Origin: Methylophaga sp. 41_12_T18
Lineage (GTDB): Bacteria > Pseudomonadota > Gammaproteobacteria > Nitrosococcales > Methylophagaceae
Direction: 5' to 3'
Length of the DNA: 64,000 nt
Assembly (NCBI GenBank): GCA_002163115.1
Contig: MAAI01000090.1
Coordinates: 1-64,000 of the forward strand
Under the pieces are notes generated by a model. That model saw only the letters and a program-made list of their open reading frames with translations. It had not been told where the DNA came from and searched no databases. Positions 44,666 through 53,525 of this stretch are shown in pieces. The first letter of the stretch is position 1; every line of letters starts with the position of its first letter. Position numbers and translations under genes: made by a program.

Positions 44666-47600
44666 ATGGATATGACAGACCCTATTTATCAAATGCTAGC
44701 CTATGAGTTAGCAGCACTATTCGCAGCGCTGGCTATTTGGCTTATTATAAGAGCAAATAAAAAAACCAAGCATATTCAAACGAGTGCAGCTATGGTGGTG
44801 AAAAAGCTAAAACGTAATAAAGAACGTCGTATTGAGAAGTTATCAGCAACCTTAGCTGAAAAGTATGGCTTAAGCGGCGATGCCTTAGATAAAGCTGCTA
44901 TTGACTTTCAAGAGCGTGAACAGCAAATATATAAAAGCTTGCTTGCGATGTACGTTGAGCATGATTCTAAAGCACTGGCATCCTTACCAACTAAGCTAGA
45001 ACAAGCTATTGACGCGAGTTTAGACCTCACTCCGGTCGGCGGTGTGGCTGTGCCTAGTGATAACTTACCGTTGAATGAACAAATTGAAGTCACTGCCGAA
45101 AAGATGGAGCAGTTATTAGCTGAATATAAAGCATTACAAGTGGGCGGTGAAACACCAACTGAAGAAGTAACAGATGAACTTGAAGTCACAGCAGCTGACG
45201 AAGCAGTAGACGAACTCGAAGTGACAGCAGCTGAAGAAGTAACAGACGAACTCGAAGTGACATCAGCTGAAGAAGTAACAGATGGACTCGAAGTGACATC
45301 AGTTGAAGAAGTAACAGATGAACTTGAAGTCACATCAGCTGAAGAAGTAACAGATGAACTTGAAGTCACATCAGCTGACGAAGCAGTAGACGAACTCGAA
45401 GTCACAGCAGCTGAAGAAGCAGTAGATGAACTCGAAGTCACCTCAGCTGAAGATGACCAGCAGGCAGAGAGTTTAGATTCAGAAAACGATGATTTAGAAG
45501 TTGTAGTCAGTGTTGAGGAGGATGACACTGCTGTTGAAATCGGTGGCAAAGAAGAACAAAGTAATGAAGCCGTTTCTGCAGATGATATTGATGCCTTACT
45601 TGCCGGAATGGATGAGGATATAGTTGATGATGGTGACGGGATAGATCTCGCCGCTGTTGATGAAGATGAAGAAGAGGACGACCTTTCAAAAAAGCTTAAA
45701 GCTGAATCAGTAGACATTGCTTCTGATTCAGCGAGCGACGAAACTAAACAAGCGTATTCCAGCGAAGAAGAAATGCTCACAGCATTGATGGCTGATGCTA
45801 GCGGTGAGCCAGCAGTTGCAGCAGAGCCAGCAGTTGAAGCTGAACCAGCAGTTGAAGCTCAACCAGAACTCGAAGCAGAGCCAGCAGTCGAAGCTGAACC
45901 AGAACTCGAAGCAGAGCCATCAGTTGAAGCTGAACCAGCAGTTGAAGCTGAACCAGAAGTCGAAGCTCAACCAGAACTCGAAGCAGAGCCAGAACTCGAA
46001 GCAGAGCCAGAAGTTGAAGCAGAGCTAGAAGTCGAAGTTGAACCAGAAGTTGAAGCAGAAGTTGAAGCTGAACCAGAAGTCGAAGCTCAACCAGAACTCG
46101 AAGCAGAGCCAGAAGTTGAAGCAGAAGTTGAAGCAGAGCTAGAAGTCGAAGTTGAACCAGAAGTTGAAGCAGAGCCAGAGGTTGAAGCTGAACCAGAAGT
46201 TGAAGCTGAGCCAGAAGTTGAAGCAGAGCCAGAGGTTGAAGCTGAACCAGAAGTCGAAGCTGAACCAGAACTCGAAGCAGAGCCAGCAGTTGAAGCTGAA
46301 CCAGCAGTTGAAGCTGAGCCAGCAGTTGAAGCAGAAGTTGAAGCAGAAGTTATAGACGAAGAAGCAGAGCTAGAAGCTGAAGCAGACCCTGAGCCAGTAG
46401 TTGAAACGGAAGAGAGCAATAGACTTAAAAGCTATGCTAATTCTGCGTGGGCCAATACGCTGCCAGATGTATACGGAAATCATGCTATTGATCTCGACTC
46501 AGAACCTACCGTTGCCCCAAAAACTGCAATCAATGAGCTAGGGATTAAAACTGATCGCGAAGTTAAAATAGATCCTGAAGTAGCAGCCGAAACTACTCCA
46601 GAGTTTGTAGCTGAGCCAGAAGTTGAAGCTGAGCCAGAAGTTGAAGCTGAGCCAGCAGCCGAAGCAGAGCCAGAAGTCGAAGCAGAGCCAGCAGTCGAAG
46701 CAGAGCCAGCAGTCGAAGCAGAGCCAGCAGTCGAAGCAGAGCCAGAAGTTGAAGCTGAGCCAGAAGTTGAAGCAGAGCCAGAGGTTGAAGCAGAGCCAGC
46801 AGTTGAAGCTGAACCAGAACTCGAAGCAGAGCCAGAAGTTGAAGCTGAACCAGCAGTTGAAGCTGAACCAGCAGTTGAAGCTGAACCAGAACTCGAAGCT
46901 GAACCAGAACTCGAAGCAGAGCCAGAAGTCGAAGCCGAGCCAGAAGTCGAAGCCGAGCCAGAAGTTGAAGCCGAGCCAGAAGTTGAAGCCGAGCTAGAAG
47001 TTGAAGCAGAGCTAGAAGCTGAAGTAGACCCTGAGCCAGTAGTTGAAACGGAAGAGAGCAATAGACTTAAAAGCTATGCTAATTCTGCGTGGGCCAATAC
47101 GCTGCCATATGTATACGGAAATCATGCTTTTGATCTCGATTCAGAATCTGCCGTTGTGCCAAAAACTGCAATTAATGAGTTAGGCATTAAAACTGATCGC
47201 GAAGTTAAAATAGATCCTGTTGCTGAAGTAGCAGCCGAAACTACTCCAGAGTTTGTAGCTGAGCAAGAGTTCGAAGCTGAACCAGAAGTCGAAGCTGAAC
47301 CAGCAGTTGAAGCTGAACCAGAAGTCGAAGCTGAACCAGAAGTCGAAGCTGAACCAGCAGTCGAAGCTGAACCAGAAGTTGAAGCTCAACCAGAACTCGA
47401 AGCTGAACCAGAAGTTGAAGCAGAGCTAGAAGTCGAAGTTGAAGCAGAAGTTGAAGCAGAGCTAGAAGTTGAAGCAGAGCTAGAAGTTGAAGCAGAGCCA
47501 GCAGTTGAAGCTGAACCAGCAGTTGAAGCTCAACCAGCAGTCGAAGCTGAACCAGAAGTTGAAGCTCAACCAGAACTCGAAGCTGAACCAGAAGTCGAAG

Positions 47601-49453
47601 CTGAACCAGAAGTCGAAGCTGAACCAGAAGTCGAAGCTGAACCAGAACTCGAAGCAGAGCCAGAAGTTGAAGCTGAACCAGCAGTTGAAGCTGAACCAGA
47701 AGTTGAAGCAGAGCCAGAGGTTGAAGCTGAACCAGAAGTCGAAGCTGAACCAGAAGTCGAAGCTGAACCAGCAGTTGAAGCTCAACCAGAACTCGAAGCT
47801 GAACCAGAAGTCGAAGCTGAACCAGAACTCGAAGCAGAGCCAGAAGTTGAAGCTGAACCAGAGGTTGAAGCTGAACCAGAAGTCGAAGCTGAACCAGAAG
47901 TCGAAGCTGAACCAGCAGTTGAAGCTCAACCAGCAGTCGAAGCTGAACCAGAAGTTGAAGCTGAGCCAGAAGTTGAAGCTGAGCCAGCAGTCGAAGCAGA
48001 GCCAGAGTTCGAAGCTGAGCCAGCAGTCGCCGAGCCAGCAGTCGAAGCCGAGCCAGAGTTAGAAGCTGAAACGAAATTAACAAACAGTCTTAATGGATAC
48101 GCTAATTCTGATTGGGACAATATGGAGCCAGATGTATACGGAAATCATGCTTTTGATCTCGATTCAGAATCTGCCGTTGTGCCAAAAACTGAAATTAATG
48201 AGTTAGGCATTAAAACTGATCGTGAAGTTAAAGTTGATCCTATTGATGAAGCAACTGAAGAGCCGGAGTTTAAAACGGAGTCAGCTGTTGAGGTAGAGTC
48301 CGTACCTGATACTACAAACTCTAAAGTGTTGGATGCGGTATTAATTTCTTCTGATGATGTACTTGATGACGAATTACCTGCTCTAAATAACCATATTGAA
48401 GATTTAGAACCAACAGAGCCAGAAGTTGAAATAGAAGCTGAGAACTCTCTTAGCTATAAAAGTTCTGAACTTGACGCTTTAAGAGCTAAGGTTAGAGCTC
48501 GAAGTCAACAAATTAAGTTAGAGGCAGAAAAGGCTGCACTCGAGCTAGAAAAAACAGAAGATAATACTCAAGCGGTACCAGAACTCGAAACAGAAGCTGA
48601 GCCAGAAGTCGAGACAGAACCAGAGTTTGAAGCTGAAACGGAAGAAAGTAGCAGTCTTAAGGGATTAGTAAACTCGACTTGGGACAATACGCAGCCAGAC
48701 GTATACGGAAATAATGCTATTGATCTCGATTCAGAATCTGCCGTTGTATCAAAAACTGCAATCAATGAGCTAGGCATTAAAACTGATCGCGAAGTTAAAA
48801 TTGATCCTGTTGTTGAAGTAGTCGAAACTGCTCCAGAGTTCGAAACTGAACCAGAAGTCGAAACTGAGCCAGCAATCGAAACTGAACCAGAAGTCGAAAC
48901 TGAGCCAGAAGTTGAAACTGAACCAGAAGTCGAAACTGAGCCAGAACTCGAAACTGAGCCAGAACTCGAAGCCGAGCCAGAACTCGAAGCCGAGCCAGAA
49001 CTCGAAGCCGAGCCAGCAGTTGAACTAGAACCAGAAGTCGAAACTGAACCAGAAGTCGAACCAGAACCAGAAGTCGAGATAGCGGTTGAGTTACCGCAAG
49101 CGCCTTTACCTGACGAAGATGAACTGGATGAGTTGCTAACCGATGTTTGGAACTTGGAGGCAACCGTTAATGAGCTAGGTGAAGATGCCATTGATGTCGA
49201 ACAATATAGTGAGAGTTTGGAGGGGGAGAACAGTGAATCTAGCGCACAATCATTAGATTCGGAGGTAGCAAGTCAAGAACCCTTGCCTAGTGAGAATGAT
49301 TTAGAGGATATGTTGTCTGAGATTAGAGATCTTGAACAAGATGAAGTCAGTGATGAAGAAACTACAGATAAATCAGCAAGTCAGGATGAAATTCAGGCTA
49401 TTTTATCGAGTATTCCTTCTTTGTCTGATATGAATAAGAAGAAGCCTGATTAA
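44666..49453 (+). CDS. Giant acidic repeat protein paired with the vWA protein
   Basis: A 1595-residue protein. A single N-terminal membrane helix (about 8-26) is followed by a basic coiled-coil region (to about 90). Then come eight 12-residue repeats (DELEVT-type, about 170-265) and a [10 protein letters not shown] motif at 306-315. Four blocks of six-residue E-A-E-P-E-V units alternate with four 54-residue modules beginning at residues 584, 798, 1139 and 1328. The tail has three more acidic motifs of the form D/E-D/E-L/I-x-x-L/M-L (about 1483, 1542 and 1572). It is extremely acidic, likely extended and cytoplasmic. The start abuts the vWA stop. No function is known to me. Confidence 0.85.
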   Translation: MDMTDPIYQMLAYELAALFAALAIWLIIRANKKTKHIQTSAAMVVKKLKRNKERRIEKLSATLAEKYGLSGDALDKAAIDFQEREQQIYKSLLAMYVEHDSKALASLPTKLEQAIDASLDLTPVGGVAVPSDNLPLNEQIEVTAEKMEQLLAEYKALQVGGETPTEEVTDELEVTAADEAVDELEVTAAEEVTDELEVTSAEEVTDGLEVTSVEEVTDELEVTSAEEVTDELEVTSADEAVDELEVTAAEEAVDELEVTSAEDDQQAESLDSENDDLEVVVSVEEDDTAVEIGGKEEQSNEAVSADDIDALLAGMDEDIVDDGDGIDLAAVDEDEEEDDLSKKLKAESVDIASDSASDETKQAYSSEEEMLTALMADASGEPAVAAEPAVEAEPAVEAQPELEAEPAVEAEPELEAEPSVEAEPAVEAEPEVEAQPELEAEPELEAEPEVEAELEVEVEPEVEAEVEAEPEVEAQPELEAEPEVEAEVEAELEVEVEPEVEAEPEVEAEPEVEAEPEVEAEPEVEAEPEVEAEPELEAEPAVEAEPAVEAEPAVEAEVEAEVIDEEAELEAEADPEPVVETEESNRLKSYANSAWANTLPDVYGNHAIDLDSEPTVAPKTAINELGIKTDREVKIDPEVAAETTPEFVAEPEVEAEPEVEAEPAAEAEPEVEAEPAVEAEPAVEAEPAVEAEPEVEAEPEVEAEPEVEAEPAVEAEPELEAEPEVEAEPAVEAEPAVEAEPELEAEPELEAEPEVEAEPEVEAEPEVEAEPEVEAELEVEAELEAEVDPEPVVETEESNRLKSYANSAWANTLPYVYGNHAFDLDSESAVVPKTAINELGIKTDREVKIDPVAEVAAETTPEFVAEQEFEAEPEVEAEPAVEAEPEVEAEPEVEAEPAVEAEPEVEAQPELEAEPEVEAELEVEVEAEVEAELEVEAELEVEAEPAVEAEPAVEAQPAVEAEPEVEAQPELEAEPEVEAEPEVEAEPEVEAEPELEAEPEVEAEPAVEAEPEVEAEPEVEAEPEVEAEPEVEAEPAVEAQPELEAEPEVEAEPELEAEPEVEAEPEVEAEPEVEAEPEVEAEPAVEAQPAVEAEPEVEAEPEVEAEPAVEAEPEFEAEPAVAEPAVEAEPELEAETKLTNSLNGYANSDWDNMEPDVYGNHAFDLDSESAVVPKTEINELGIKTDREVKVDPIDEATEEPEFKTESAVEVESVPDTTNSKVLDAVLISSDDVLDDELPALNNHIEDLEPTEPEVEIEAENSLSYKSSELDALRAKVRARSQQIKLEAEKAALELEKTEDNTQAVPELETEAEPEVETEPEFEAETEESSSLKGLVNSTWDNTQPDVYGNNAIDLDSESAVVSKTAINELGIKTDREVKIDPVVEVVETAPEFETEPEVETEPAIETEPEVETEPEVETEPEVETEPELETEPELEAEPELEAEPELEAEPAVELEPEVETEPEVEPEPEVEIAVELPQAPLPDEDELDELLTDVWNLEATVNELGEDAIDVEQYSESLEGENSESSAQSLDSEVASQEPLPSENDLEDMLSEIRDLEQDEVSDEETTDKSASQDEIQAILSSIPSLSDMNKKKPD
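45173..45460 (+). repeat. Eight tandem 36-bp repeats (DELEVT units)
   Basis: Eight consecutive 36-base units encode 12 residues each, of the form [12 protein letters not shown] with changes such as AADEAV, AAEEVT and SVEEVT. The unit starts are exactly 36 bases apart, indicating recent tandem growth. Confidence 0.92.
45806..46352 (+). repeat. 18-bp repeat block 1 (EAEPEV units)
   Basis: Tandem 18-base units encode six residues of the form E-A-E/Q-P-A/E-V/L. Two codon versions alternate (GAAGCTGAACCA and GAAGCAGAGCCA). A few units lost a Pro-containing pair (EVEAEV, EVEVEP). Confidence 0.92.
46415..46576 (+). repeat. 54-codon module 1
   Basis: A 162-base non-EP module, [20 protein letters not shown] through TDREVKIDP. 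It recurs at 47057, 48080 and 48647 with exactly the same length. Confidence 0.9.
46613..47026 (+). repeat. 18-bp repeat block 2
   Basis: Second run of E-A-E-P-x-V units, with local homogenised stretches of GCAGTCGAAGCAGAGCCA and GAAGTTGAAGCCGAGCCA, suggesting unequal crossing-over or slippage. Confidence 0.92.
47057..47218 (+). repeat. 54-codon module 2
   Basis: Second copy of the 162-base module, close to module 1 ([20 protein letters not shown] in place of [20 protein letters not shown]). Confidence 0.9.
47261..48069 (+). repeat. 18-bp repeat block 3 (longest)
   Basis: About 800 bases of E-A-E/Q-P-x-V/L units, the longest block. On the minus strand it creates long open frames of low-complexity Leu/Gln/Val or Phe/Ser, which are artefacts of the repeat. 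Confidence 0.92.
48080..48241 (+). repeat. 54-codon module 3
   Basis: Third copy, more diverged at its start ([20 protein letters not shown]) but identical in length and in the TDREVK end. A unique region of about 115 residues with a basic [15 protein letters not shown] helix follows. Confidence 0.88.
48647..48808 (+). repeat. 54-codon module 4
   Basis: Fourth copy ([20 protein letters not shown] ... TDREVKIDP), again 162 bases without gaps. Confidence 0.88.
48836..49084 (+). repeat. 18-bp repeat block 4 (ETEPEV units)
   Basis: A variant block in which Thr replaces Ala in most units (E-T-E-P-E-V/L), returning to E-A-E-P-E-L in the middle. It represents a distinct expansion. Confidence 0.9.
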
Positions 49454-49557
49454 AAAACATCAAAAGGTGTGGTAAAACAGCGCACTTTGGCATATATTTT
49501 TAAGTGTGTGAACGTGTGATTTGGTAAAATTTCTCGCAAATCATTGTGGAGTTAAAA

Positions 49558-50898
49558 ATGACGGAACAAATTCACGAAGTCGCCATCGTCGGTGGTGGAG
49601 TCTGTGGTACAGCCCTTTTATATTTATTAGCAGAATATTCAGATATTAAAGATATCGTTTTAATTGAAAAATATGATGCTGTTGCCAAGGTTAATTCTCA
49701 TAGCCAGAACAATAGTCAAACATTGCATTGCGGTGATATTGAAACAAATTACACCATAGAAAAAGCGACAAAAGTAAAAGCTGCAGCTGAAATGGTAGTC
49801 AATTACACAGAAACGTTGGCGAATCGTGATCAGGTTATTTATAAATATCCAAAGATGGTGATCGGTGTCGGTGACAAGGAGTGTCAACAATTACGTGAAC
49901 GGTTTGAAAGTTTCCGTGACGTGTTTACCTCGATGCAGTTACTGGAAAAAGAGCAAATAGCAGAAATCGAACCTGGAGTGGTGATGGTTGATGGCAAGCT
50001 ACGTCCAGAACCCTGTATTGCATTGGCCGTGTTAGATGAATATAGCGCTGTCGATTTTAAGCAGTTATCTGAAACGTTTGTCATAGAAGCAAAAAAACAC
50101 ACTGAAAAACAATTACAAATTAGTTTTAATCATCATGTTGAAGAGATTATTGAACATGATGGTGTGTTTTGGATCCATACTCAAGATCGCATTATCAAAG
50201 CAAAGTCGGTGGTGGTATCAGCCGGTGGCCACAGTTTGTTACTGGCTCAACAAATGGGCCATGGCTTAGAGTTTTCTTGCTTACCTGTAGCTGGTAGCTT
50301 TTATTTCACCCCAAAGGTTCTCAACGGCAAGGTTTATACCGTTCAGAATGATAAGCTGCCATTTGCAGCAGTTCATGGCGATCCTGATGTATTGGTGGAG
50401 GGTAAAACACGTTTTGGCCCCACTGCCTTATTACTGCCTTTATTAGAACGTTATAACAGTAGTACTTTTTTTGAGTTTTTACGGGTTTTACGTCTAGATA
50501 GTCGAGTATTACGCGTATTTTGGGATTTATTTAAAGTCGCAGATATTCGTAACTATATATTCAAGAACTTTTTGTTTGAAGTGCCCGGTTTACGTCGCTG
50601 GTTATTTTTACAAGATGCTCGTAAGATCGTGCCATCGTTACAATTAAAAGATGTTAGTTTTGCAAAAGGCTTTGGCGGTGTTCGACCACAATTGATTGAT
50701 AAAAAAGAGTCGAAATTGATGTTGGGAGAAGCCAAAATAAATCCAGGTAATGGCATTATCTTTAATATGACGCCATCACCCGGTGGCACTAGTTGTTTAG
50801 AAAATGCAGAGGCTGATTTACGGATCGTTACTGGTTTTCTTGGTGCGAATATCGATGAGAAAAAGCTACAGCAGACATTGCACAAAAAACTGGCTTAG
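49558..50898 (+). CDS. mqo: Malate:quinone oxidoreductase
   Basis: A 446-residue FAD-dependent membrane-peripheral enzyme that oxidises malate to oxaloacetate and reduces quinone. The Rossmann motif VAIVGGGVCGTALLYLLAE lies near residues 8-26, SHSQNNSQTLHCGDIETNY around 45-63 is the family block, and the C-terminal FGGVRPQLIDKK and TPSPGGTSCLENAE match. It is shorter than the ~500-residue E. coli type and resembles the compact epsilonproteobacterial-like group. ATG 49558 has GGAG six bases upstream. It pairs functionally with the class I fumarase at 6.5 kb. Confidence 0.88.
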   Translation: MTEQIHEVAIVGGGVCGTALLYLLAEYSDIKDIVLIEKYDAVAKVNSHSQNNSQTLHCGDIETNYTIEKATKVKAAAEMVVNYTETLANRDQVIYKYPKMVIGVGDKECQQLRERFESFRDVFTSMQLLEKEQIAEIEPGVVMVDGKLRPEPCIALAVLDEYSAVDFKQLSETFVIEAKKHTEKQLQISFNHHVEEIIEHDGVFWIHTQDRIIKAKSVVVSAGGHSLLLAQQMGHGLEFSCLPVAGSFYFTPKVLNGKVYTVQNDKLPFAAVHGDPDVLVEGKTRFGPTALLLPLLERYNSSTFFEFLRVLRLDSRVLRVFWDLFKVADIRNYIFKNFLFEVPGLRRWLFLQDARKIVPSLQLKDVSFAKGFGGVRPQLIDKKESKLMLGEAKINPGNGIIFNMTPSPGGTSCLENAEADLRIVTGFLGANIDEKKLQQTLHKKLA

Positions 50899-51009
50899 CT
50901 CTTGCTTTATCAATTGCTAGATTAAGTTAACCAGTGGTGACGCCGCCTATACCGAAGCTTGTTGGGGCGTGCGGACTCAGGAAATATAAGATTGAGAGAG
51001 GATAGTAAA

Positions 51010-51870
51010 ATGGCAACTAACCACATGGCAAATAGCGGCAAGTCGGATCAAGCTCGGCAAATATTTACATTTTTTGTTGAAGATATGATGTTTGGACTTG
51101 ATGTTGAAAATGTTTTGATGTTGGGACAAGACGTTAACGAGATCCAACGTTTACCGATTGAAGAGCAAGGTTTTTGTGGGGTGACTAAGTTCCAAGGCGC
51201 AGTTGTACCTGTGATGGACTTTGCACATCGAATTGGCATAGCTTCAGGCTTAGATGTAAAAAGTAAGCTTATAGAGTTATTAACGGTACGTGAGAATGAT
51301 CATATTGAATGGTTTAATGCGTTAGAAGCTTCTCTTAAAAATGACGTTGCATTTACTAAAGAAACGAATGCAAAAGAGTGTGAGTTTGGTAAGTGGTATA
51401 GCAGCTTTGAGACTCGTGATGAAACATTGACCGAATTGTTAGCGGCATTTGAAGAGCCTCATAATGCACTTCATGACCTTGCTGAACAGTTGCTGAGTTT
51501 GCGTGATAACGGTAAGTCAGATGAAGCGATGGAGCGTTTAAGACATGAGCGAACAACCACCTTACGTCGGTTGCGAGCGTTATTTTCTCGTGCTCGAGAG
51601 CAAGTTAAAAGTGGTATGCGTCAGGTATTGTTATTTGTTACCTTGGATGGCAAGACCCCTCGTTATGCATTATTAATTGATGAAATTAATGATGTGGTGA
51701 ATTATACACCACAAGACTATCAATCTAGTCGTGGCGGTGCCTTAGGTTTATTTAGCAAAATTGAAAATGTAATTGATGGTATTTATACCAGTAAAAACAA
51801 ATCTGATTGTCTCTATTTTAATGTGAATAAAATGACGGATATTGACGAGATAATGAAAAAAGTAGGTTAA
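51010..51870 (+). CDS. CheW-like protein with inserted CZB zinc-binding domain
   Basis: A 286-residue cytoplasmic chemotaxis-type protein. Residues about 17-90 are the first half of a CheW domain (IFTFFVEDMMFGLDVENVLM, VVPVMDF). Residues about 93-195 are a CZB domain with the zinc set H98 (DHIEWF), C124 (ECEFGKWY), H151 and H155 (EPHNALHD). The second CheW half resumes at RQVLLFVTLDGKTPRYALLI and ends near 285. CZB domains sense zinc and hypochlorous acid through the Cys. The protein should link such a signal to CheA-receptor arrays. ATG 51010 follows GAGAGGA. No other chemotaxis genes adjoin. Confidence 0.86.
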   Translation: MATNHMANSGKSDQARQIFTFFVEDMMFGLDVENVLMLGQDVNEIQRLPIEEQGFCGVTKFQGAVVPVMDFAHRIGIASGLDVKSKLIELLTVRENDHIEWFNALEASLKNDVAFTKETNAKECEFGKWYSSFETRDETLTELLAAFEEPHNALHDLAEQLLSLRDNGKSDEAMERLRHERTTTLRRLRALFSRAREQVKSGMRQVLLFVTLDGKTPRYALLIDEINDVVNYTPQDYQSSRGGALGLFSKIENVIDGIYTSKNKSDCLYFNVNKMTDIDEIMKKVG

Positions 51871-51943
51871 TTTAATAGCCCGAATTATTATCATTTGATG
51901 CAACTTTTAACTAAACAATAGTGCTTTAGGCTATATCGACTAC

Positions 51944-52417
51944 GTGGCAAAATCTTCTCCTTACATTACTGTGAATGGTATGAGCGTTTTAAATCTAGAG
52001 TTAGAACAACTCTGGGTAAAACGGCGCCTTGTGGTGCAGGCATTATCAGCTGCGGCTGCTGAAGGTGATCGCTCAGAAAATGCGGAGTATATTTACCGAA
52101 AAAAAGAGCTGCGTGGCTTAGATCGGCGCATACGTTACTTGCAAAAACGTATGCCCGATCTACAAGTGGTGGCTAATGTTCCTGATAACCAGGATAAAAT
52201 CTATTTTGCCGCTTGGGTGAGTTTAGAGACTGAGCACGGTGATGTAGTAGAGTACCGAATTGTTGGCCCTGATGAAATTGATCACCAAAAAGGTAATATC
52301 AGCGTGGACTCACCGATGGCAAAAGCCTTGCTGGCTAAACAAGTAGATGATGAAATAAAAATCACGGTACTAGGTGATAATAAGTTATTTTTTGTGATTG
52401 CTATTCGTTATCAGTAG
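51944..52417 (+). CDS. greB: Transcription elongation factor GreB
   Basis: A 157-residue Gre factor that rescues backtracked RNA polymerase by stimulating transcript cleavage. The N-terminal coiled coil has the acidic tip AAEGDRSENAEYIYRKKELR typical of Gre factors, and DRRIRYLQKRM favours GreB. The C-terminal globular part contains VEYRIVGPDEID and ISVDSPMAKALL. Translation starts at GTG 51944, which gives the expected N-terminus aligning with GreB. Its last 17 bases overlap the end of the convergent sugar dehydrogenase gene. Confidence 0.94.
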   Translation: MAKSSPYITVNGMSVLNLELEQLWVKRRLVVQALSAAAAEGDRSENAEYIYRKKELRGLDRRIRYLQKRMPDLQVVANVPDNQDKIYFAAWVSLETEHGDVVEYRIVGPDEIDHQKGNISVDSPMAKALLAKQVDDEIKITVLGDNKLFFVIAIRYQ

Positions 52418-53513
52418 TGGGGCTTACTTTCACTATTTGGCCACGGTCAGTAGCTAAATAAAGCCAACCTTGTGGGCTTTCAATGACATTACGGATTCTA
52501 CCTAGTTCATTAAATAGGCGCTGCTCGCTACTAGCTTGAACATGCTCATCAACGGCCACGATATTTAAGTGCTCTAATACCAATGCCCCGATCAGTAAAT
52601 TATTTTTCCATTGTGGAAAAGCCTTGCCTGAATATTGAATGAGACTACTTGGCGCGATGGAAGGGACGTAGTATTTAATCGGTTGTTGCATGCCAGGACG
52701 GTGGGTGCCTTTGCCAACAGGTAAAGGCGCATAATATTCTTTACCATAAGAAATTACTGGCCAACCGTAGTTGTTACCTGCTTGTACAAGATTGATTTCA
52801 TCGCCACCGCGCGGGCCATGTTCTATCGACCAGAGTTGCTGTGACTGGGTATTGAAAAACAGTCCTTGTGGATTCCGGTGGCCATAGCTCCAAATTTCAT
52901 TTAAGGCATTACTATCCTCAACAAATGGATTATCAAGAGGTGTGTCACCATCAAGAGTTAATCGTACAATTGAACCAGCATGATTGCTGAGATCTTGGCC
53001 ATTAGAACGTTTACCTCGATCACCGATAGATAAAAACACATGGCCATGGTCATCAAAGCTAATTCTGCCGCCATAATGAACTGATTTTTTGGTTCGTGAT
53101 TGACTAATAAAGATGTCTTGCCACTGGGTTAACTTGTCATTTATCAGTTTGGCTTTGGCCAGGGTTGTTGCACCCTGACCGTTGATATATTTGTTGTAAC
53201 TAATAAATATCCAGCCTGTTTGTTGATGATCAGGCGATAAGGCAATATCAAATAAGCCACCCTGGCCCTCAACTTTTATTTCAGGCAGTCCAGTGATGCT
53301 AGTTAACTGTTGAGAGCTCAAATCTAGCAAGCTTATCTTCGCTCCACGTTGGCTAATCAATAGCTTATCGTTAGCGATAAACGTCATTCCCCAAGGCACA
53401 CCAAGGCCGGATGCGATAATTTCAGTGTTGAAGTTATCTTTAGCATGTAGCTGAGCGGTATACGGTAGGACGAAGAGTATAGCTAAGGTAGTAATCTTGT
53501 TTGCTAAAGTCAT
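52401..53513 (-). CDS. Soluble PQQ-type sugar dehydrogenase (YliI-like)
   Basis: A 370-residue exported six-bladed beta-propeller. Signal peptide: NKITTLAILFVLPYTAQLHA. Family motifs are LGVPWGMTFI, EGQGGLFDIALSPD, VHYGGRISFDDHGHVFLSIG, WSYGHRNPQGLFF, and EHGPRGGDEINLVQAGNNYG. These mark the glucose/sorbosone dehydrogenase group, which oxidises aldose sugars with PQQ in the periplasm. GGAGAACGTC precedes ATG 53513. It follows selO by 12 bases and is likely co-transcribed; its end overlaps greB. Confidence 0.9.
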   Translation of the reverse strand: MTLANKITTLAILFVLPYTAQLHAKDNFNTEIIASGLGVPWGMTFIANDKLLISQRGAKISLLDLSSQQLTSITGLPEIKVEGQGGLFDIALSPDHQQTGWIFISYNKYINGQGATTLAKAKLINDKLTQWQDIFISQSRTKKSVHYGGRISFDDHGHVFLSIGDRGKRSNGQDLSNHAGSIVRLTLDGDTPLDNPFVEDSNALNEIWSYGHRNPQGLFFNTQSQQLWSIEHGPRGGDEINLVQAGNNYGWPVISYGKEYYAPLPVGKGTHRPGMQQPIKYYVPSIAPSSLIQYSGKAFPQWKNNLLIGALVLEHLNIVAVDEHVQASSEQRLFNELGRIRNVIESPQGWLYLATDRGQIVKVSPTTDNE

Positions 53514-53525
53514 GACGTTCTCCAG

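Noticed and set aside
47241-48083. Long minus-strand frames opposite the acidic repeat gene (up to 280 codons)
   Set aside because: They are low-complexity Leu/Gln/Val, Ser/Thr/Ala or Phe/Ser translations of the 18-bp repeats, without ribosome binding sites. The plus-strand frame is continuous with unique N- and C-terminal domains.
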